A stretch of DNA of 64,000 nt from Janthinobacterium agaricidamnosum NBRC 102515 = DSM 9628 (lineage in GTDB: Bacteria; Pseudomonadota; Gammaproteobacteria; Burkholderiales; Burkholderiaceae_D), in contig NZ_HG322949.1 of NCBI RefSeq assembly GCF_000723165.1, positions 3,870,299-3,934,298 on the forward strand, written 5' to 3'. The position numbers and the translations under genes are program-made. Shown here in pieces: positions 32,701 to 42,009 of this stretch (within the stretch, counting starts at the first letter, position 1; each line of letters begins with the position of its first letter). The notes below the pieces were generated by a model. The model made no database searches. It was given only the letters and a program-made list of their open reading frames with translations, and had not been told where the DNA came from.

Positions 32701-35700
32701 GCCATTGTTGCCGACCAGGCCGCCGACGCTGCGCGCACCGCTGACATTACCGGTCGCATACGATTGCGTGATCCTGGCCTGGTTGCTGCCGACCAGACCG
32801 CCGACCGATTCGCGCGCGCCATTGACGGCGCCGCTGGCGCTCGACACGGTAATCAGTCCGCTGCCGAAGTTGGTGCCGGCCAGGCCGCCGACCGCACCGC
32901 CGCCGTCGGAGTTGACGCCGTTGACATTGCCGCTGGCGCCGGAATTCCTGATGGTGCCGCTATTCGCGCCGACCAGGCCGCCGACCGCATTGGTGCCGTT
33001 GACCGTGCTGCTGCTGAATACATTGTCGAGCGTGCCGCCGTCATTCAAGCCGACCAGCGCGCCGACATTGTAGCGTCCCGTCACGCTGCCGCCTTGCAGC
33101 GCCAGGTTGCGCAGCGTGCCGCCTTGCAACCTGGCAAACAGGCCGACGCCGGACGTGCCGGGCTGATTGGCGGTACTGACGGTCAAGCCGCTGATCACAT
33201 GGCCGGCGCCGTCGAACGTGCCGGAATAGCCTGAAACATTGCCGCTGGCGATAGACACAAAACCGCCGCCCTGGTTCCAGCCGGCGGTGCCGCTGGCATC
33301 GATATTCGAGACTAGCGCATAGTTGTTTGCCATGCCCAGGGTATTTATGCCCTGCAAGCCATAAATGTCGGCGATACGGTAAGGCGAGGCGCTGCTGCCG
33401 TCGCCGCCCGTGACGCGCAGGAAAGTACCATTCTGCAAATTGAAGCCATGGGCGTAAAACGCCGGCAAGCTGCCGCTGTTTTGCAGCCATGCGCCGCCGT
33501 CGAGAATAAATTCGCCGCCCACGTTGACCAGTCCGGTCGCGTTGATGGTGCTGCCGGCAACCATCAAATCCTTGCCGACGATCAGCGGACCGCCCAGCCT
33601 GAGCGCGCCGCTGGTGCGCAATTCCAGCAAGTTCAGGCTGCTCAAGCCGCTCAAATCGAGGCTGCCGAGCAGGTTCAGCGGACCATTGAACGTATGGCCG
33701 CCGATGGTGATATGGCCGGCGCCGATGGTTTTTAATTCCGCGTCGGTCAAGCCGAGGCTGGTCGAGCTGTCGGCGGCGCCGCTGCCGACGTCGATTTCGC
33801 CGGCGGAACGCCGGTCCAGCGTGACCAGGTCGCCGGACAGCGAGCCGGCACTGCCGCCCAGGCTCATTTGATCGGCCTCCAGGAACAGATTAGCCGCACT
33901 CAGGCTGCCGCCGCCATCGACGGCCAGGGTGCCGCCGACGCCGGTCTTGAGCAGCAGGGAGCTGCCGGCCTGGCGCATGGTCAACGGGTTCGACACGATG
34001 ATATTGCCGCCGCTTTCGAGCGTCAGGTTTTTGACCCCGGTGCCGGTGGTGGTTTGCGCCAGGTCGATGGTCTGGAAAGTAGAAATATTGCCGCTGTTGC
34101 TGTTGCCAATGTTCAAGCTGCCGGCCGAAATCCGGTTCAACTCTTCGTTCAGCAAACCCAGCGCATTGCCTGCCGTGGTGCCGAGAAAAATCGCGCGGCC
34201 ATTGGTCAACGGCAGCAAGGTGACGCTGGCCTGGCTGGCTGCGCCGCCAAAATTGATGCCACCGGAAAAATTGATGGTATCGGCTTGCAGGCTGACCGTC
34301 TGGCCCGCCGCGCCGCTGCCGCTCAATTGATCGCCGGTACCGGTCAGGTTGATGCCGCCGCCAGCCTCGTTGGCGATCAGCGCCAGGTTGCCGCTGCCGA
34401 CATTGATGCTGCCGAGCCCCACCACGTTGGCGCCGGAAATCGTCACCGCACCGCCATGGGTGCTGATCGCCGCACCCAGATTGACGTTAGACGCGGCAAT
34501 TTTCGGACTGCCGCTGCTGGCGTCATTGGCCGACAGTTTCACGGCGCCGCCATTGGTGGTGATCGCCGTATTGACATTGATCGACTCGCCGGCCTGCGCG
34601 GTCAGCCCGACCCCGGCCTGGGTCATGTTGATGGCGCTGTTGAACGTGATGCGGTGCAGCGCCTGCAACGTCACATTGCTGGTCGCGTTTGAAATCAGGC
34701 TGGCGCCGATCGAGGTGCTGCCGCTGGCCGGCGCGTCGCCGAACTGGTCGACATCGCCCAGCATGCCGCCATTACCGGCGACCACCTCGATATCGTAAGG
34801 GTCGAGCAGCCAGTTGCCCTGCTTGCCGCGGCTGGAGCGGGTATCGACGCGGATTCCGTCCACCGCCAGGTAATGGCCCGAGGTTTCGACAAAACCGCCA
34901 TCGCCGGACGCCGCACCGCCATGCGCCGAAATGCTGCCGAATACACGCGTGGTCTGGTCGCCCCAGACGATCACCTTGCCGCCGTTGCCGCTGTCGATCG
35001 CGTCGGCGGCCACCGTCGCATCGCTGCCCAGATAGACCTGGCGGGCATTCGGAATCGCCGCATTCCTGCCCTGGTAATCGCCGCCGAGCAAGACCGTGCC
35101 GCCGCCCTTGGCGCCGCTGACATCGACCCGCGCATTGCCGGTCAGTCCGACCTGGTCGCCCAGCACCGTGACCTGGCCGCCGCTGCCGGCGCTATTGGTG
35201 GCGCTGGTCAGGCTGCCCGCTTCCAGCAGGGCCTTGCCGCTGGCTTGCAAGACGATCTTGCCGTTTTCGCCGATCACCGCGCTGTTCGCGTTCAAGGTGC
35301 CGCGCTGGTTCAGCAGCGCGCCATACATGCCGATCTTGCCGCCCTGCGCGATCACCTGGCCGACGTTGAGGGCCTGGTCCGACGGCGCCGACACCACCAC
35401 CTGCAAACCGGGGTTGGCCGGGTCGGCCAATTGCACGCTGTGGCCGGCCGCCAGGATCACCTCGCCGTTCGGCGCGGTGATCACGCCGCTGTTGACGACG
35501 TTCGGTCCGATCAGCGCTACCTTGCCGCCGGCGCCGGTATGGATGGTGCCTTGGTTGCTGACCGCGCCGGCGCTGGCGGCGCCGCTGAAGTTCATCTTGC
35601 CGGCCAGGAAATCCTGGTTCGACAGGCCGAGGCTGGACGCCACCAGGCCGTTGACGTCGACCCGCGCATCGCGGCCGAACAGCACCCCGTTCGGATTGAT

Positions 35701-36048
35701 CAGGTAGACCTTGCCGTTCGATTGCAGCGCGCCGAGGATCTTGCTCGGGTCTTGTCCGGTGATGCGGTTGAGTACCGCGCTATTCGCGTTTTGCTGGATA
35801 AAACGGGTCAGCTCGCCGGGGTTGATCGAAAAACTCTGCCAATTGATGATGGTGCCCGGCGTGTTGGTAATCGAAAACACATTGCCTTGCTGATTGAACG
35901 TCGCTTGTCCATTGACCACTTGCGGCAGCGTCGGATTCGCATAGGCGGCACTAAAACAGGAAGAAACCAGCAGCGCCAGCGCGCTGCGCCGCAACGGCGG
36001 AGTCAGGACGGCGTGGCGGCTATGCAGGACGGGATCGGTATTTTTCAT
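29719..36048 (-). CDS. Two-partner secretion exoprotein (filamentous haemagglutinin-like, TpsA)
   Basis: This is a giant secreted beta-helix protein of about 2109 residues. After the signal peptide (cleavage near AAYANP) comes a TPS domain (about 40-300) with LINPNGVLFGRDARVDVNGLVASS split motifs NPNG and NGLVAS. GLUG-type repeats (VGGLVGANSG, VGGLVGSNQA, VGGLVGNNGA) lie at about nt 32560-33070, and five YDG-type repeats (KVYDGS) at nt 31260-32285. Further beta-helix repeats are rich in Gly, Asn and Ser, and the tail is Pro/Ser/Lys-rich. The mature protein has a single cysteine, in the last five residues (KMYCS). The ATG at 36048 leaves a normal signal peptide. It is likely an adhesin or biofilm matrix protein exported by the TpsB encoded 22 nt upstream. 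Confidence 0.9.
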   Translation of the reverse strand: MKNTDPVLHSRHAVLTPPLRRSALALLVSSCFSAAYANPTLPQVVNGQATFNQQGNVFSITNTPGTIINWQSFSINPGELTRFIQQNANSAVLNRITGQDPSKILGALQSNGKVYLINPNGVLFGRDARVDVNGLVASSLGLSNQDFLAGKMNFSGAASAGAVSNQGTIHTGAGGKVALIGPNVVNSGVITAPNGEVILAAGHSVQLADPANPGLQVVVSAPSDQALNVGQVIAQGGKIGMYGALLNQRGTLNANSAVIGENGKIVLQASGKALLEAGSLTSATNSAGSGGQVTVLGDQVGLTGNARVDVSGAKGGGTVLLGGDYQGRNAAIPNARQVYLGSDATVAADAIDSGNGGKVIVWGDQTTRVFGSISAHGGAASGDGGFVETSGHYLAVDGIRVDTRSSRGKQGNWLLDPYDIEVVAGNGGMLGDVDQFGDAPASGSTSIGASLISNATSNVTLQALHRITFNSAINMTQAGVGLTAQAGESINVNTAITTNGGAVKLSANDASSGSPKIAASNVNLGAAISTHGGAVTISGANVVGLGSINVGSGNLALIANEAGGGINLTGTGDQLSGSGAAGQTVSLQADTINFSGGINFGGAASQASVTLLPLTNGRAIFLGTTAGNALGLLNEELNRISAGSLNIGNSNSGNISTFQTIDLAQTTTGTGVKNLTLESGGNIIVSNPLTMRQAGSSLLLKTGVGGTLAVDGGGSLSAANLFLEADQMSLGGSAGSLSGDLVTLDRRSAGEIDVGSGAADSSTSLGLTDAELKTIGAGHITIGGHTFNGPLNLLGSLDLSGLSSLNLLELRTSGALRLGGPLIVGKDLMVAGSTINATGLVNVGGEFILDGGAWLQNSGSLPAFYAHGFNLQNGTFLRVTGGDGSSASPYRIADIYGLQGINTLGMANNYALVSNIDASGTAGWNQGGGFVSIASGNVSGYSGTFDGAGHVISGLTVSTANQPGTSGVGLFARLQGGTLRNLALQGGSVTGRYNVGALVGLNDGGTLDNVFSSSTVNGTNAVGGLVGANSGTIRNSGASGNVNGVNSDGGGAVGGLAGTNFGSGLITVSSASGAVNGARESVGGLVGSNQARITQSYATGNVSGARSVGGLVGNNGAGGTISDAYASGAVGLAAGADATLVHENLGGLAGSNSGAISNVFSSGAINGSGFTAVGGVLGANAGGTLSGAYWNTDSSGQHSDNGGATGLSTAQMQQQSSFGGFNFGNSAVWRIYNGHTTPLLKAFLKPLQVNVSGAAGSKVYDGQFAMFNGTLVYIGLLDGDTGVNGSLGYQSARNVGSYALDGLWSTKYDISISGANVLSITPRVLGVTVGGSKVYDGSTGFGGATYSLSNVVEGDHVHASGNAQFLDKNAGNGKTVNASGLSLSGNELGNYVLASDTASGSADISRATLNLGNVSGINKVYDGSSNAAVNAALLGLFGNDQVSLADLLARFSDKNAGRGKTVNYSGSGALSGLDAGNYVLGAYSGSISADITARALNLSYSGGGKVYDGSSNATLNVGDDRVAGDALSVSLHASFADKNAGNNKVVSINSVSLGGADAGNYTLVLPSGNWLASITPAALVLNGLSAGNKVYDGSNQASVSASLGGVIGQDQVNLVGGSGSFSDKNAGSGKVVTASGFGLSGADAGNYTLVSNGGTTHADIAQKALSTWVGAGGGLWSDAANWDGGVVPEGANVLAVDFGGLKGTVTYNAAAGDTILNNLNMLGGLNLSGGNLSVGNGNLSSLNLSGGGLQIGNSLTVGNYLQSGGLLSGLGNVNISNSFSQSAGSINIGGKLTIKQASGDLNFANLTAQTVSLSASSGAIGQSGAINAGSLDTQSQNGVVLNNAGNHVGNFSASNSGAGGITLVNTGPASGLLLGSLSSGSGNITVNNTGAVETHAINANGGNVSITAHSPINVQGAISGNDITLAADTDIAFGNGAQLNAAHNIAATAGNDITLDGAAGLNAGNTITLTSGRGVFFRGQSTLDVQAGGGINLLAQNGNISGTPEVRINSRGAPVSLLAPKGSISMPSSIFVGVPPPPPSVPTASQVAQSSAATVAVIQQGNSSSSATGAAGDAASGPKVADKDKTPAKPATSEKENGNPNDTKKMYCS
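31260..32285 (-). repeat. Five YDG-domain repeats in the exoprotein gene
   Basis: KVYDG-type motifs are encoded at about nt 31270, 31524, 31781, 32039 and 32267, a period of roughly 230-260 bp (about 80-86 residues). Each module also contains FSDKNAG(S/R/N)GK-like and DAGNYxL segments. These are Ig-like beta-sandwich adhesin repeats prone to copy-number change by recombination. Confidence 0.85.
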
Positions 36049-36070
36049 GAGCTTATTCCGGATACAGATA

Positions 36071-37705
36071 CTAATACGACAAAGCCAGCCTGACATGCAG
36101 GCGGTTGGCGTTGTTCCGGCCGGTGTCGCCGGGATTGAGGACGTGGGCGTAATCGACTTGCAGATTGGCGTAGCGGCTCAGCAGCACGCGGCTGCCGATG
36201 CCGAAGCTGCCGATCGCATTGCCTTGCGATTCGCCGGGCAAGGTGTGATTACGGCTCAGCCAGGCGCTGTCGTAAAACGCCAGCGCGCGGCATTGATATG
36301 CGGCGGTCTTGCCGCACCAGTTCGGTGTGTACAGTTCCAGGTTCAGGCTGGCGCCGGAATCGGCGGACACTGCGCGTTCGTCGAAACCGCGCACCGACGC
36401 CGCGCCGCCGGCGCCGAACTGTTCGCCGGGCACCAGCGCATCCGGCGTGTACTGGGCATTGAAGATGCCACGCGCCTGCCAGTCGCCGGCCCAGACCTGG
36501 CCCCAGTTGGCGCTGACGCGCGCGGTGCTGTAGCCGGCCTTGGCGCCGACGCGCGCCAGGTCGAAATCGGCCTGGGTGCCGTGGCGGCCGCCCGGAATAT
36601 TGCGCGACAAGGTCAGCGCCAGGCTCGCTTCGCCATTGTCGCGGGTCCATGCGCCGATATAAGCAACGCTGAGCGGATGCACCGTGACGTCGCCGCCCAA
36701 TTCAAAACCAAACAATTGCACGCTATTCTGGTACGCCTTGTAATCGATGCCATACACCAGCTTCGGTTCGTAGCTTTCGGTCTTCGCGAAATTCTGGTTG
36801 TAACGCAGCCCCGCCATGGTGCCGCGGCCGCTGACCGCCAGGTCGAAAATACCAGCCGTGACGGTGCCCGAATCGACATTCGAATAACTGGCGAACAGGT
36901 CCAGCGAATCGCCCAGCGCATACAGCGGCACGTGGTAGCCGAGACCGTAGATACTGACCTTGTCCGGTTTTTCCAGCGAGGTCGTGTATTGCAGGCTGGC
37001 GATATGATCGCGGCCCCACAGATTCGCGTTCTGCAACACCACACCGGCATGCGTCTTGCCGGTTTGCTGATTACCGGTATTGTCCAGGTTCAGCATGGTT
37101 TTCCACGGGTTTTCGTCGGCCACCGACACGCTGGCGTCGAGCTGGCCTTCGACTTCGCTGCCGGCCAGCTTGACCTCGATCTTGCGGGCCGGATTTTCAT
37201 TGGCCAGCTTCAGGCTTTTCGCCAGCGCCGGCAAATTCGGCGACGCGCCCTCGCGCAGCGACGGCAGCGCGCGCAGCACATTGGCGTCATCGGCATGCTG
37301 GTTGCCGCTGACGGCGATGCGGCCGATCGCGGTTTCCACCACATTCAATTGCACCACACCCCGTTCCAGCTCCTGTTCCGGCAACGTGACTTGCACCACC
37401 GTGTAGCCGCGTTCGCGGTAAGCATTTTCCAGCGCTTCGACGGCATGCTGGATATCGCCGAAGTTGCGCCGTTTTCCGGTAAACGGCGCCAGCAGCATGG
37501 TCAGCAATTGTGGCGCCAACAAGGTATTGCCTTTGACATCGAAACGCTCGATGTCAAAATGAGGAATTGCAGTATCAGCCGCGTCAGCATTGAGCGTCGC
37601 GCTAGTCTGATCTTGCCCTGCAGGGGCTGGGGCGGTTGCGCAGGCGGCGCCTGCGACAAACAAAAGCGCCGACCCCGCAAGCAGGTGCACCAAACGATAA
37701 TTCAT
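36071..37705 (-). CDS. Two-partner secretion outer membrane transporter (TpsB, ShlB/FhaC family)
   Basis: This is a 544-residue Omp85-superfamily pore that exports the adjacent TpsA. A signal peptide (cleavage near ACATAPAP) is followed by two POTRA domains: POTRA1 from FDIERFDVKGNTLLAP with RRNFGDIQHAVEALENAYRERGY, and POTRA2 from QLNVVETAIGRIAVSGN. The 16-strand barrel begins near WKTMLNLDNTGNQQTGKTH and includes the VRGF motif of the L6 loop (ASVRGFDERAVS), ending in the aromatic LSY. It is the first gene of tpsB-tpsA-fecR, preceded by a 240-nt gap from the cyclase gene, which may hold the promoter. Confidence 0.92.
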   Translation of the reverse strand: MNYRLVHLLAGSALLFVAGAACATAPAPAGQDQTSATLNADAADTAIPHFDIERFDVKGNTLLAPQLLTMLLAPFTGKRRNFGDIQHAVEALENAYRERGYTVVQVTLPEQELERGVVQLNVVETAIGRIAVSGNQHADDANVLRALPSLREGASPNLPALAKSLKLANENPARKIEVKLAGSEVEGQLDASVSVADENPWKTMLNLDNTGNQQTGKTHAGVVLQNANLWGRDHIASLQYTTSLEKPDKVSIYGLGYHVPLYALGDSLDLFASYSNVDSGTVTAGIFDLAVSGRGTMAGLRYNQNFAKTESYEPKLVYGIDYKAYQNSVQLFGFELGGDVTVHPLSVAYIGAWTRDNGEASLALTLSRNIPGGRHGTQADFDLARVGAKAGYSTARVSANWGQVWAGDWQARGIFNAQYTPDALVPGEQFGAGGAASVRGFDERAVSADSGASLNLELYTPNWCGKTAAYQCRALAFYDSAWLSRNHTLPGESQGNAIGSFGIGSRVLLSRYANLQVDYAHVLNPGDTGRNNANRLHVRLALSY

Positions 37706-37945
37706 GTGTGAAGATTTCTTGTGGTTGCATGGGCACGACGCTGGCCAGGCGCAAGACCGTTGTGCTCATCAATTGGTTGAATGCAAAGTTTAGACGGGTT
37801 TTCGTTTCCAGTCAGAACTTTCTACTGTTTGGGCCCAAATTTTCCCCATGACACTGCCAATCCGCGTCCAAGTCACTGAAAAAGCAGCCTTTTTCACAAC
37901 ATCGATACCTTATCCGCAACCATGCCGGAGTGATATTTGCCAAGC

Positions 37946-40213
37946 TTATTTGCTATCAAAAATAGTCACGCCATCCCAGTCGGCCGGCGGTTGCCGCTCC
38001 AGGTAGCTCGACAGGCGCACCGCGTACAGCCGATATAGCGCATCTTGCGGCGCTTCGCGCAGTAATTGTTCGACCAGTTGCGCCGCGCCGGCCCACTCGC
38101 GCACGCGCAGCAATGCCAGCGCGCGCGACCAGCGCTCCAGCCGTTGCAGCACGGCGGCATCGACTTGCTCCGGCAAGCCGAGCGGCTCGAAAATCGCCAC
38201 CGGCTCCTGCTTGCCCTTGACCCGCACCAGATCCAGTTCGCGGTACACAAATTGCGGCGCGGCAAAGCGGGTCGCGGCGCTGACGACAATCCCGACGCCA
38301 TAGGCCTTGGTGACGCCTTCCAGCCGCGCGCCCAGGTTGACCGCGTCGCCCATCACGGTATAGGCGCGGCGGATGCGCGACCCCATGTCGCCGACATGCA
38401 TCAAGCCGCTGTTGATGCCGATGCCGATCTGCAGCGCCGGCCAGCCGCGCGCGATAAAGTCGCGGTTCAGGCGCGCCGCGCTGTGCTGCATCAGCAAGGC
38501 GCTGGCCACCGCGCGCCGGGCGTGGTCGGCAAAGGCCACCGGCGCGCCCCAGAACGCCATCACCGCGTCGCCGATGTATTTGTCGAGCGTGCCCTGGTGG
38601 CTGTCGCGGATATCTTCCGACATCGCCGTCAGGTACAGGTTGATGTATTCGCGCAATTGCTGCGGCGTCAAGCCTTCGGAAATCGTCGTGAAACCGCGCA
38701 CGTCGGCGAACAGCACGCTCAGTTCGCGGCTTTCGCCATCCATATTGTAGCGCTGCGGGTTTTCCGCCATTTCGGCCACCAGTTCCGGCGCCACGTATTC
38801 GCCAAAGCGCGACACCAGCGCGCGGCCCTTGCGCACTTCGAAAAAATAACCCCAGGCCACATTAAAAATAAACAGCGCACCGATCAGCAACAGCACGATC
38901 GCGCTGTTGATCAGCATGTCCTGCACCCGGTACAAATACAGGTTGAAGCCCAGCGCGGCGCCCAGCGCGGCCAGCGCCAGCAGCATGGACCAGGCCGGAG
39001 ACAGCACCGCCAGCGCGCCGGCCAGCACCAGCCCGGCCAGCAGCACCTGGCCGAATTCGATCGCCAGCGCATAATCCGGGCGCGATTTGAAACGGCCGTC
39101 GAGGATCGACTTGATCAGGTTGGCGTGCACTTCGACACCGGGATATTCGGCGTTGACCGGGGTCGCGCGCAAGTCGTTCAAGCCGGGCGCGCTGGTGCCG
39201 ACCAGCACGATCACATCCTTCAGCAACGCTGGCGGCACGCTGCCCAGCAACACATCGGCCGCCGACACATAGGCGAACGCGCCGCCGGCCGGCCCGCCGC
39301 CGCCGCGGTATTGCACGGTGGTGGTCAGCGCTTCGCCGACCGGGATGATACGCTGGCCTGACGGCATCAGCATCACCAGCCGGTCGAGGCCGCCGTTGGC
39401 CAGTTCGCCGGCCGACATGTTGTCGGCGCTTTGCGTGAAATGCGGTGCGATCGCGCGCGCCTCCAGGTACACGGCGGCGGTGGCCAGCGACAGCGATGGG
39501 TAATAGGCGCCGCCTATGCGCTGCAGCAGCGTCGAGGAGCGCACCACGCCATCGCTATCGGTCAGCGCGGTAAAAATACCGGCGCCGCGCGCGGCATGTT
39601 GCAGTTGCGCGATATTGGCTTCGTAACCGCGCGCCGAAAACGCCGTGATGTCGCGCCCGTTCAAACTGTCGACGGTAAACGCCGGCGCCGGCAGCACGCC
39701 CTTCCTTTGCTGGTCCGACACACTAAAGCCGAGCACCACCGGCTGGCCGCGCATCGCTTGCGCCAGCAAGCCGTCGTAATCCATGCCCGGCTTGAGTTTT
39801 TCCAGCTGTGCATGAAAACCCGGCACGCCGGCCAGTTCATGCCGCCCCAGTTTTTCCAGCACCGCATAGCCGGAACTGGTGTCGGCTTCTGGAAAGGAAA
39901 TATCGAAGCCCAGCGCCGCCACGCCGTAGTGTTGCGTCAGCTGGCTCACCAGTTGCGCCTGGATGTCGCGGCTCCACGGAAACCGGCCGATGCGGGTCAG
40001 GCTTTTTTCATCGATATCGACGATCACGATGCGCCGGTCGAGCACGGCCGGCTCGGCGCGCATGCGCAAGTCGCCCAGCAAGGCGTCGAGCCGGTCGATG
40101 GTATTGCTGTCAAAAAAACCGATGCTGCCGGCCGCCGCCAATCCGGTCAGCAGCAGGCCGGCCAGCCAGCGTGCGCCGTATTTTTTCAGCTTGCCGGCCA
40201 GCAGCGCGATCAC
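37946..40213 (-). CDS. CHASE2-domain class III adenylate cyclase
   Basis: This is a 755-residue membrane receptor cyclase with an N-terminal helix and an extracytoplasmic CHASE2 sensor (about 30-370; IVIVDIDEKSLTRIGRFPWSRD and VIVLVGTSAPGLNDLRATPV). Three closely spaced transmembrane helices follow (about 380-455), then a class III catalytic domain (about 490-690). Metal aspartates are in LFADVRGF and GDAVMAFWG. The Lys of LDKYIGDA together with the Thr in YTVMGDAVNLGARLE fits adenylate rather than guanylate specificity. A short C-terminal helical extension follows. It overlaps the HD-GYP gene by 4 nt, so the two are one transcription unit. Confidence 0.9.
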   Translation of the reverse strand: MIALLAGKLKKYGARWLAGLLLTGLAAAGSIGFFDSNTIDRLDALLGDLRMRAEPAVLDRRIVIVDIDEKSLTRIGRFPWSRDIQAQLVSQLTQHYGVAALGFDISFPEADTSSGYAVLEKLGRHELAGVPGFHAQLEKLKPGMDYDGLLAQAMRGQPVVLGFSVSDQQRKGVLPAPAFTVDSLNGRDITAFSARGYEANIAQLQHAARGAGIFTALTDSDGVVRSSTLLQRIGGAYYPSLSLATAAVYLEARAIAPHFTQSADNMSAGELANGGLDRLVMLMPSGQRIIPVGEALTTTVQYRGGGGPAGGAFAYVSAADVLLGSVPPALLKDVIVLVGTSAPGLNDLRATPVNAEYPGVEVHANLIKSILDGRFKSRPDYALAIEFGQVLLAGLVLAGALAVLSPAWSMLLALAALGAALGFNLYLYRVQDMLINSAIVLLLIGALFIFNVAWGYFFEVRKGRALVSRFGEYVAPELVAEMAENPQRYNMDGESRELSVLFADVRGFTTISEGLTPQQLREYINLYLTAMSEDIRDSHQGTLDKYIGDAVMAFWGAPVAFADHARRAVASALLMQHSAARLNRDFIARGWPALQIGIGINSGLMHVGDMGSRIRRAYTVMGDAVNLGARLEGVTKAYGVGIVVSAATRFAAPQFVYRELDLVRVKGKQEPVAIFEPLGLPEQVDAAVLQRLERWSRALALLRVREWAGAAQLVEQLLREAPQDALYRLYAVRLSSYLERQPPADWDGVTIFDSK

Positions 40214-41832
40214 GGCCGGTATCCGGGGATGACCGTCTCATCGACGGCATCGATCTGGCGCGGGTCCATATGCTTTTCAGCAAAGCGCTGGTACACCTTG
40301 CTGCGAATAAACACATCGAACAAGTCGGGATCGATATGGCCGTTCAGGCTGAACTGGCCGAGGATGCGCAAGGACTCCGACAGCGACTTGCCCCTTTTGT
40401 AGGGCCGGTCGGGCGCCGTCAGCGCCTCGAAAATATCGGCGATCGCCATCAGCCGCGCCGGCACCGACATTTGCTCGCGGGTCAAGCCGCGCGGATAGCC
40501 CTTGCCATCCATCCGTTCATGGTGGCCGCCGGCGTACTCCGGCACTTTTTGCAAATGCTTGGGCCATGGCAAGGTATCGAGCATGCGGATCGACACCTGG
40601 ATATGGTTGTTGATGATCTTGCGCTCGGCATCGGTCAGCGTGCCGAAGCGGATGGTCAGGTTTTCCACTTCATTGGCGTCGAGGAAATTGCGCTGCACGC
40701 CATCCGGCCCGGTCCAGCGCCGCAACGCGATCTTGCGCACCCGCGCCTGCTCGCGCGGCGGCATGCCTTCGCTGCCGATATTGGCGTGGCGCAAGAACTC
40801 TCGGTCGGCGCGCAACTCGGCCAATTCCTGCTGCAATGCGCGTTCGATATCGTCGCGCAAGGCCGGCGCGGCGGCCTGACGCCGCAGCGCGGCGATTTCT
40901 GCGTCGCGCAGCAACACTTCAAAACGCGTATCGACCAGATGGATGCGGTCGAAAATGGTTTCCAGCTTGGTCGCCTTGTCGACCACGTGCACCGGCGTGG
41001 TGATCTTGCCGCAATCGTGCAGCAAGCCGGCCAGCCACAATTGCTTGCGCTCGCCTTCGCTGAGACGGAAACCGGCCAGCGGCCCGGTATCGGTCTGGTG
41101 CACCGCGTCGGCCAGCATCATCGTCAATTCCGGCACGAATTCGCAGTGGCGGCCGGTGTACGGCGACTTTTCATCGATGCCGATATTGATCAGCGCGACC
41201 AGCGATTCCAGCAATTTTTCAAGTTGCAAGATCAACAGCTTATTGGTCAGCGCCACGCCGGCCTGCGCCGCCAGCGCCTCGATAAAGCGCTGGTCGGTGG
41301 TCGAAAAAGCGCGCACCGCGCCGGTCGCGGTATCCTTGGCGTTGACTAATTGCAACACTCCAATCAAATCACCTTCGTGGTCGGTCATCGGCACCGTCAG
41401 GAACGATTGCGAGTGATAACCGTAATGCCGGTCGAAGGCGCGCATGCCGGAAAAGTTGAATTCCTCGGTCTGGTACACATCGGCGATATTCACCGAGCGG
41501 CGCAGATTGGCGGCATACGCGGCCACCGACGACAGGTTTTGGGCGCCGCCGGCATCGAACAGCGGCACGCCCGGCACGCCAATTAACACGCCTTGGCGGA
41601 TGCCTAGGCTATCATTGACGGAAATATGGAAATTCAGGCTCTGGCCATCGTCGCTGGGACGGTACAAGGTACCGCCATCGGCGCCGGTCATGTTTTTGGC
41701 GACCATGACTATGCGTTCCAGCAACGGCGAGATATCGGATTGCCCGTCGCCGACACCGTCGCCCAATGCAACACTGAGCTCGGTGAGCTGGTCTAATCTC
41801 TGGGCGATTTGCTCAGGGTGCAGCTCGGACAT
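40210..41832 (-). CDS. GAF/HD-GYP-type phosphodiesterase
   Basis: This 540-residue cytoplasmic protein has a GAF domain (about 35-200) that senses a small ligand, followed by an HD-GYP domain with H272-D273 in LLHDCGK and the signature HHERMDGKGYP (437-447). HD-GYP enzymes hydrolyse cyclic di-GMP. The HD and HHE motifs are about 165 residues apart, roughly 100 more than in compact HD-GYP domains; I recall a common subfamily with such an insertion. The ATG at 41832 (MSELHPEQ) was chosen because the in-frame sequence upstream is not protein-like. Its overlap with the cyclase gene suggests that c-di-GMP removal and cAMP production are expressed together. Confidence 0.88.
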   Translation of the reverse strand: MSELHPEQIAQRLDQLTELSVALGDGVGDGQSDISPLLERIVMVAKNMTGADGGTLYRPSDDGQSLNFHISVNDSLGIRQGVLIGVPGVPLFDAGGAQNLSSVAAYAANLRRSVNIADVYQTEEFNFSGMRAFDRHYGYHSQSFLTVPMTDHEGDLIGVLQLVNAKDTATGAVRAFSTTDQRFIEALAAQAGVALTNKLLILQLEKLLESLVALINIGIDEKSPYTGRHCEFVPELTMMLADAVHQTDTGPLAGFRLSEGERKQLWLAGLLHDCGKITTPVHVVDKATKLETIFDRIHLVDTRFEVLLRDAEIAALRRQAAAPALRDDIERALQQELAELRADREFLRHANIGSEGMPPREQARVRKIALRRWTGPDGVQRNFLDANEVENLTIRFGTLTDAERKIINNHIQVSIRMLDTLPWPKHLQKVPEYAGGHHERMDGKGYPRGLTREQMSVPARLMAIADIFEALTAPDRPYKRGKSLSESLRILGQFSLNGHIDPDLFDVFIRSKVYQRFAEKHMDPRQIDAVDETVIPGYRP

Positions 41833-42009
41833 GGCGGACACAATCTGTGAAAAAAGGAAAACCGCTAGTGTACCGTTCGCTATACGATATTCACATTGCT
41901 TTCTTGCAACAGAACACCGTGTTTGTAAAATCGCAGCGTGATTAATGTTACGCGCACACAATAATTAGAATAGAATCAACAATCATTACACTGTAACAAG
42001 GTTTTTTCA

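Noticed and set aside
34873..36093. 406-codon plus-strand open frame
   Set aside because: Antisense to the TPS domain of the exoprotein; no recognisable motif or ribosome site.
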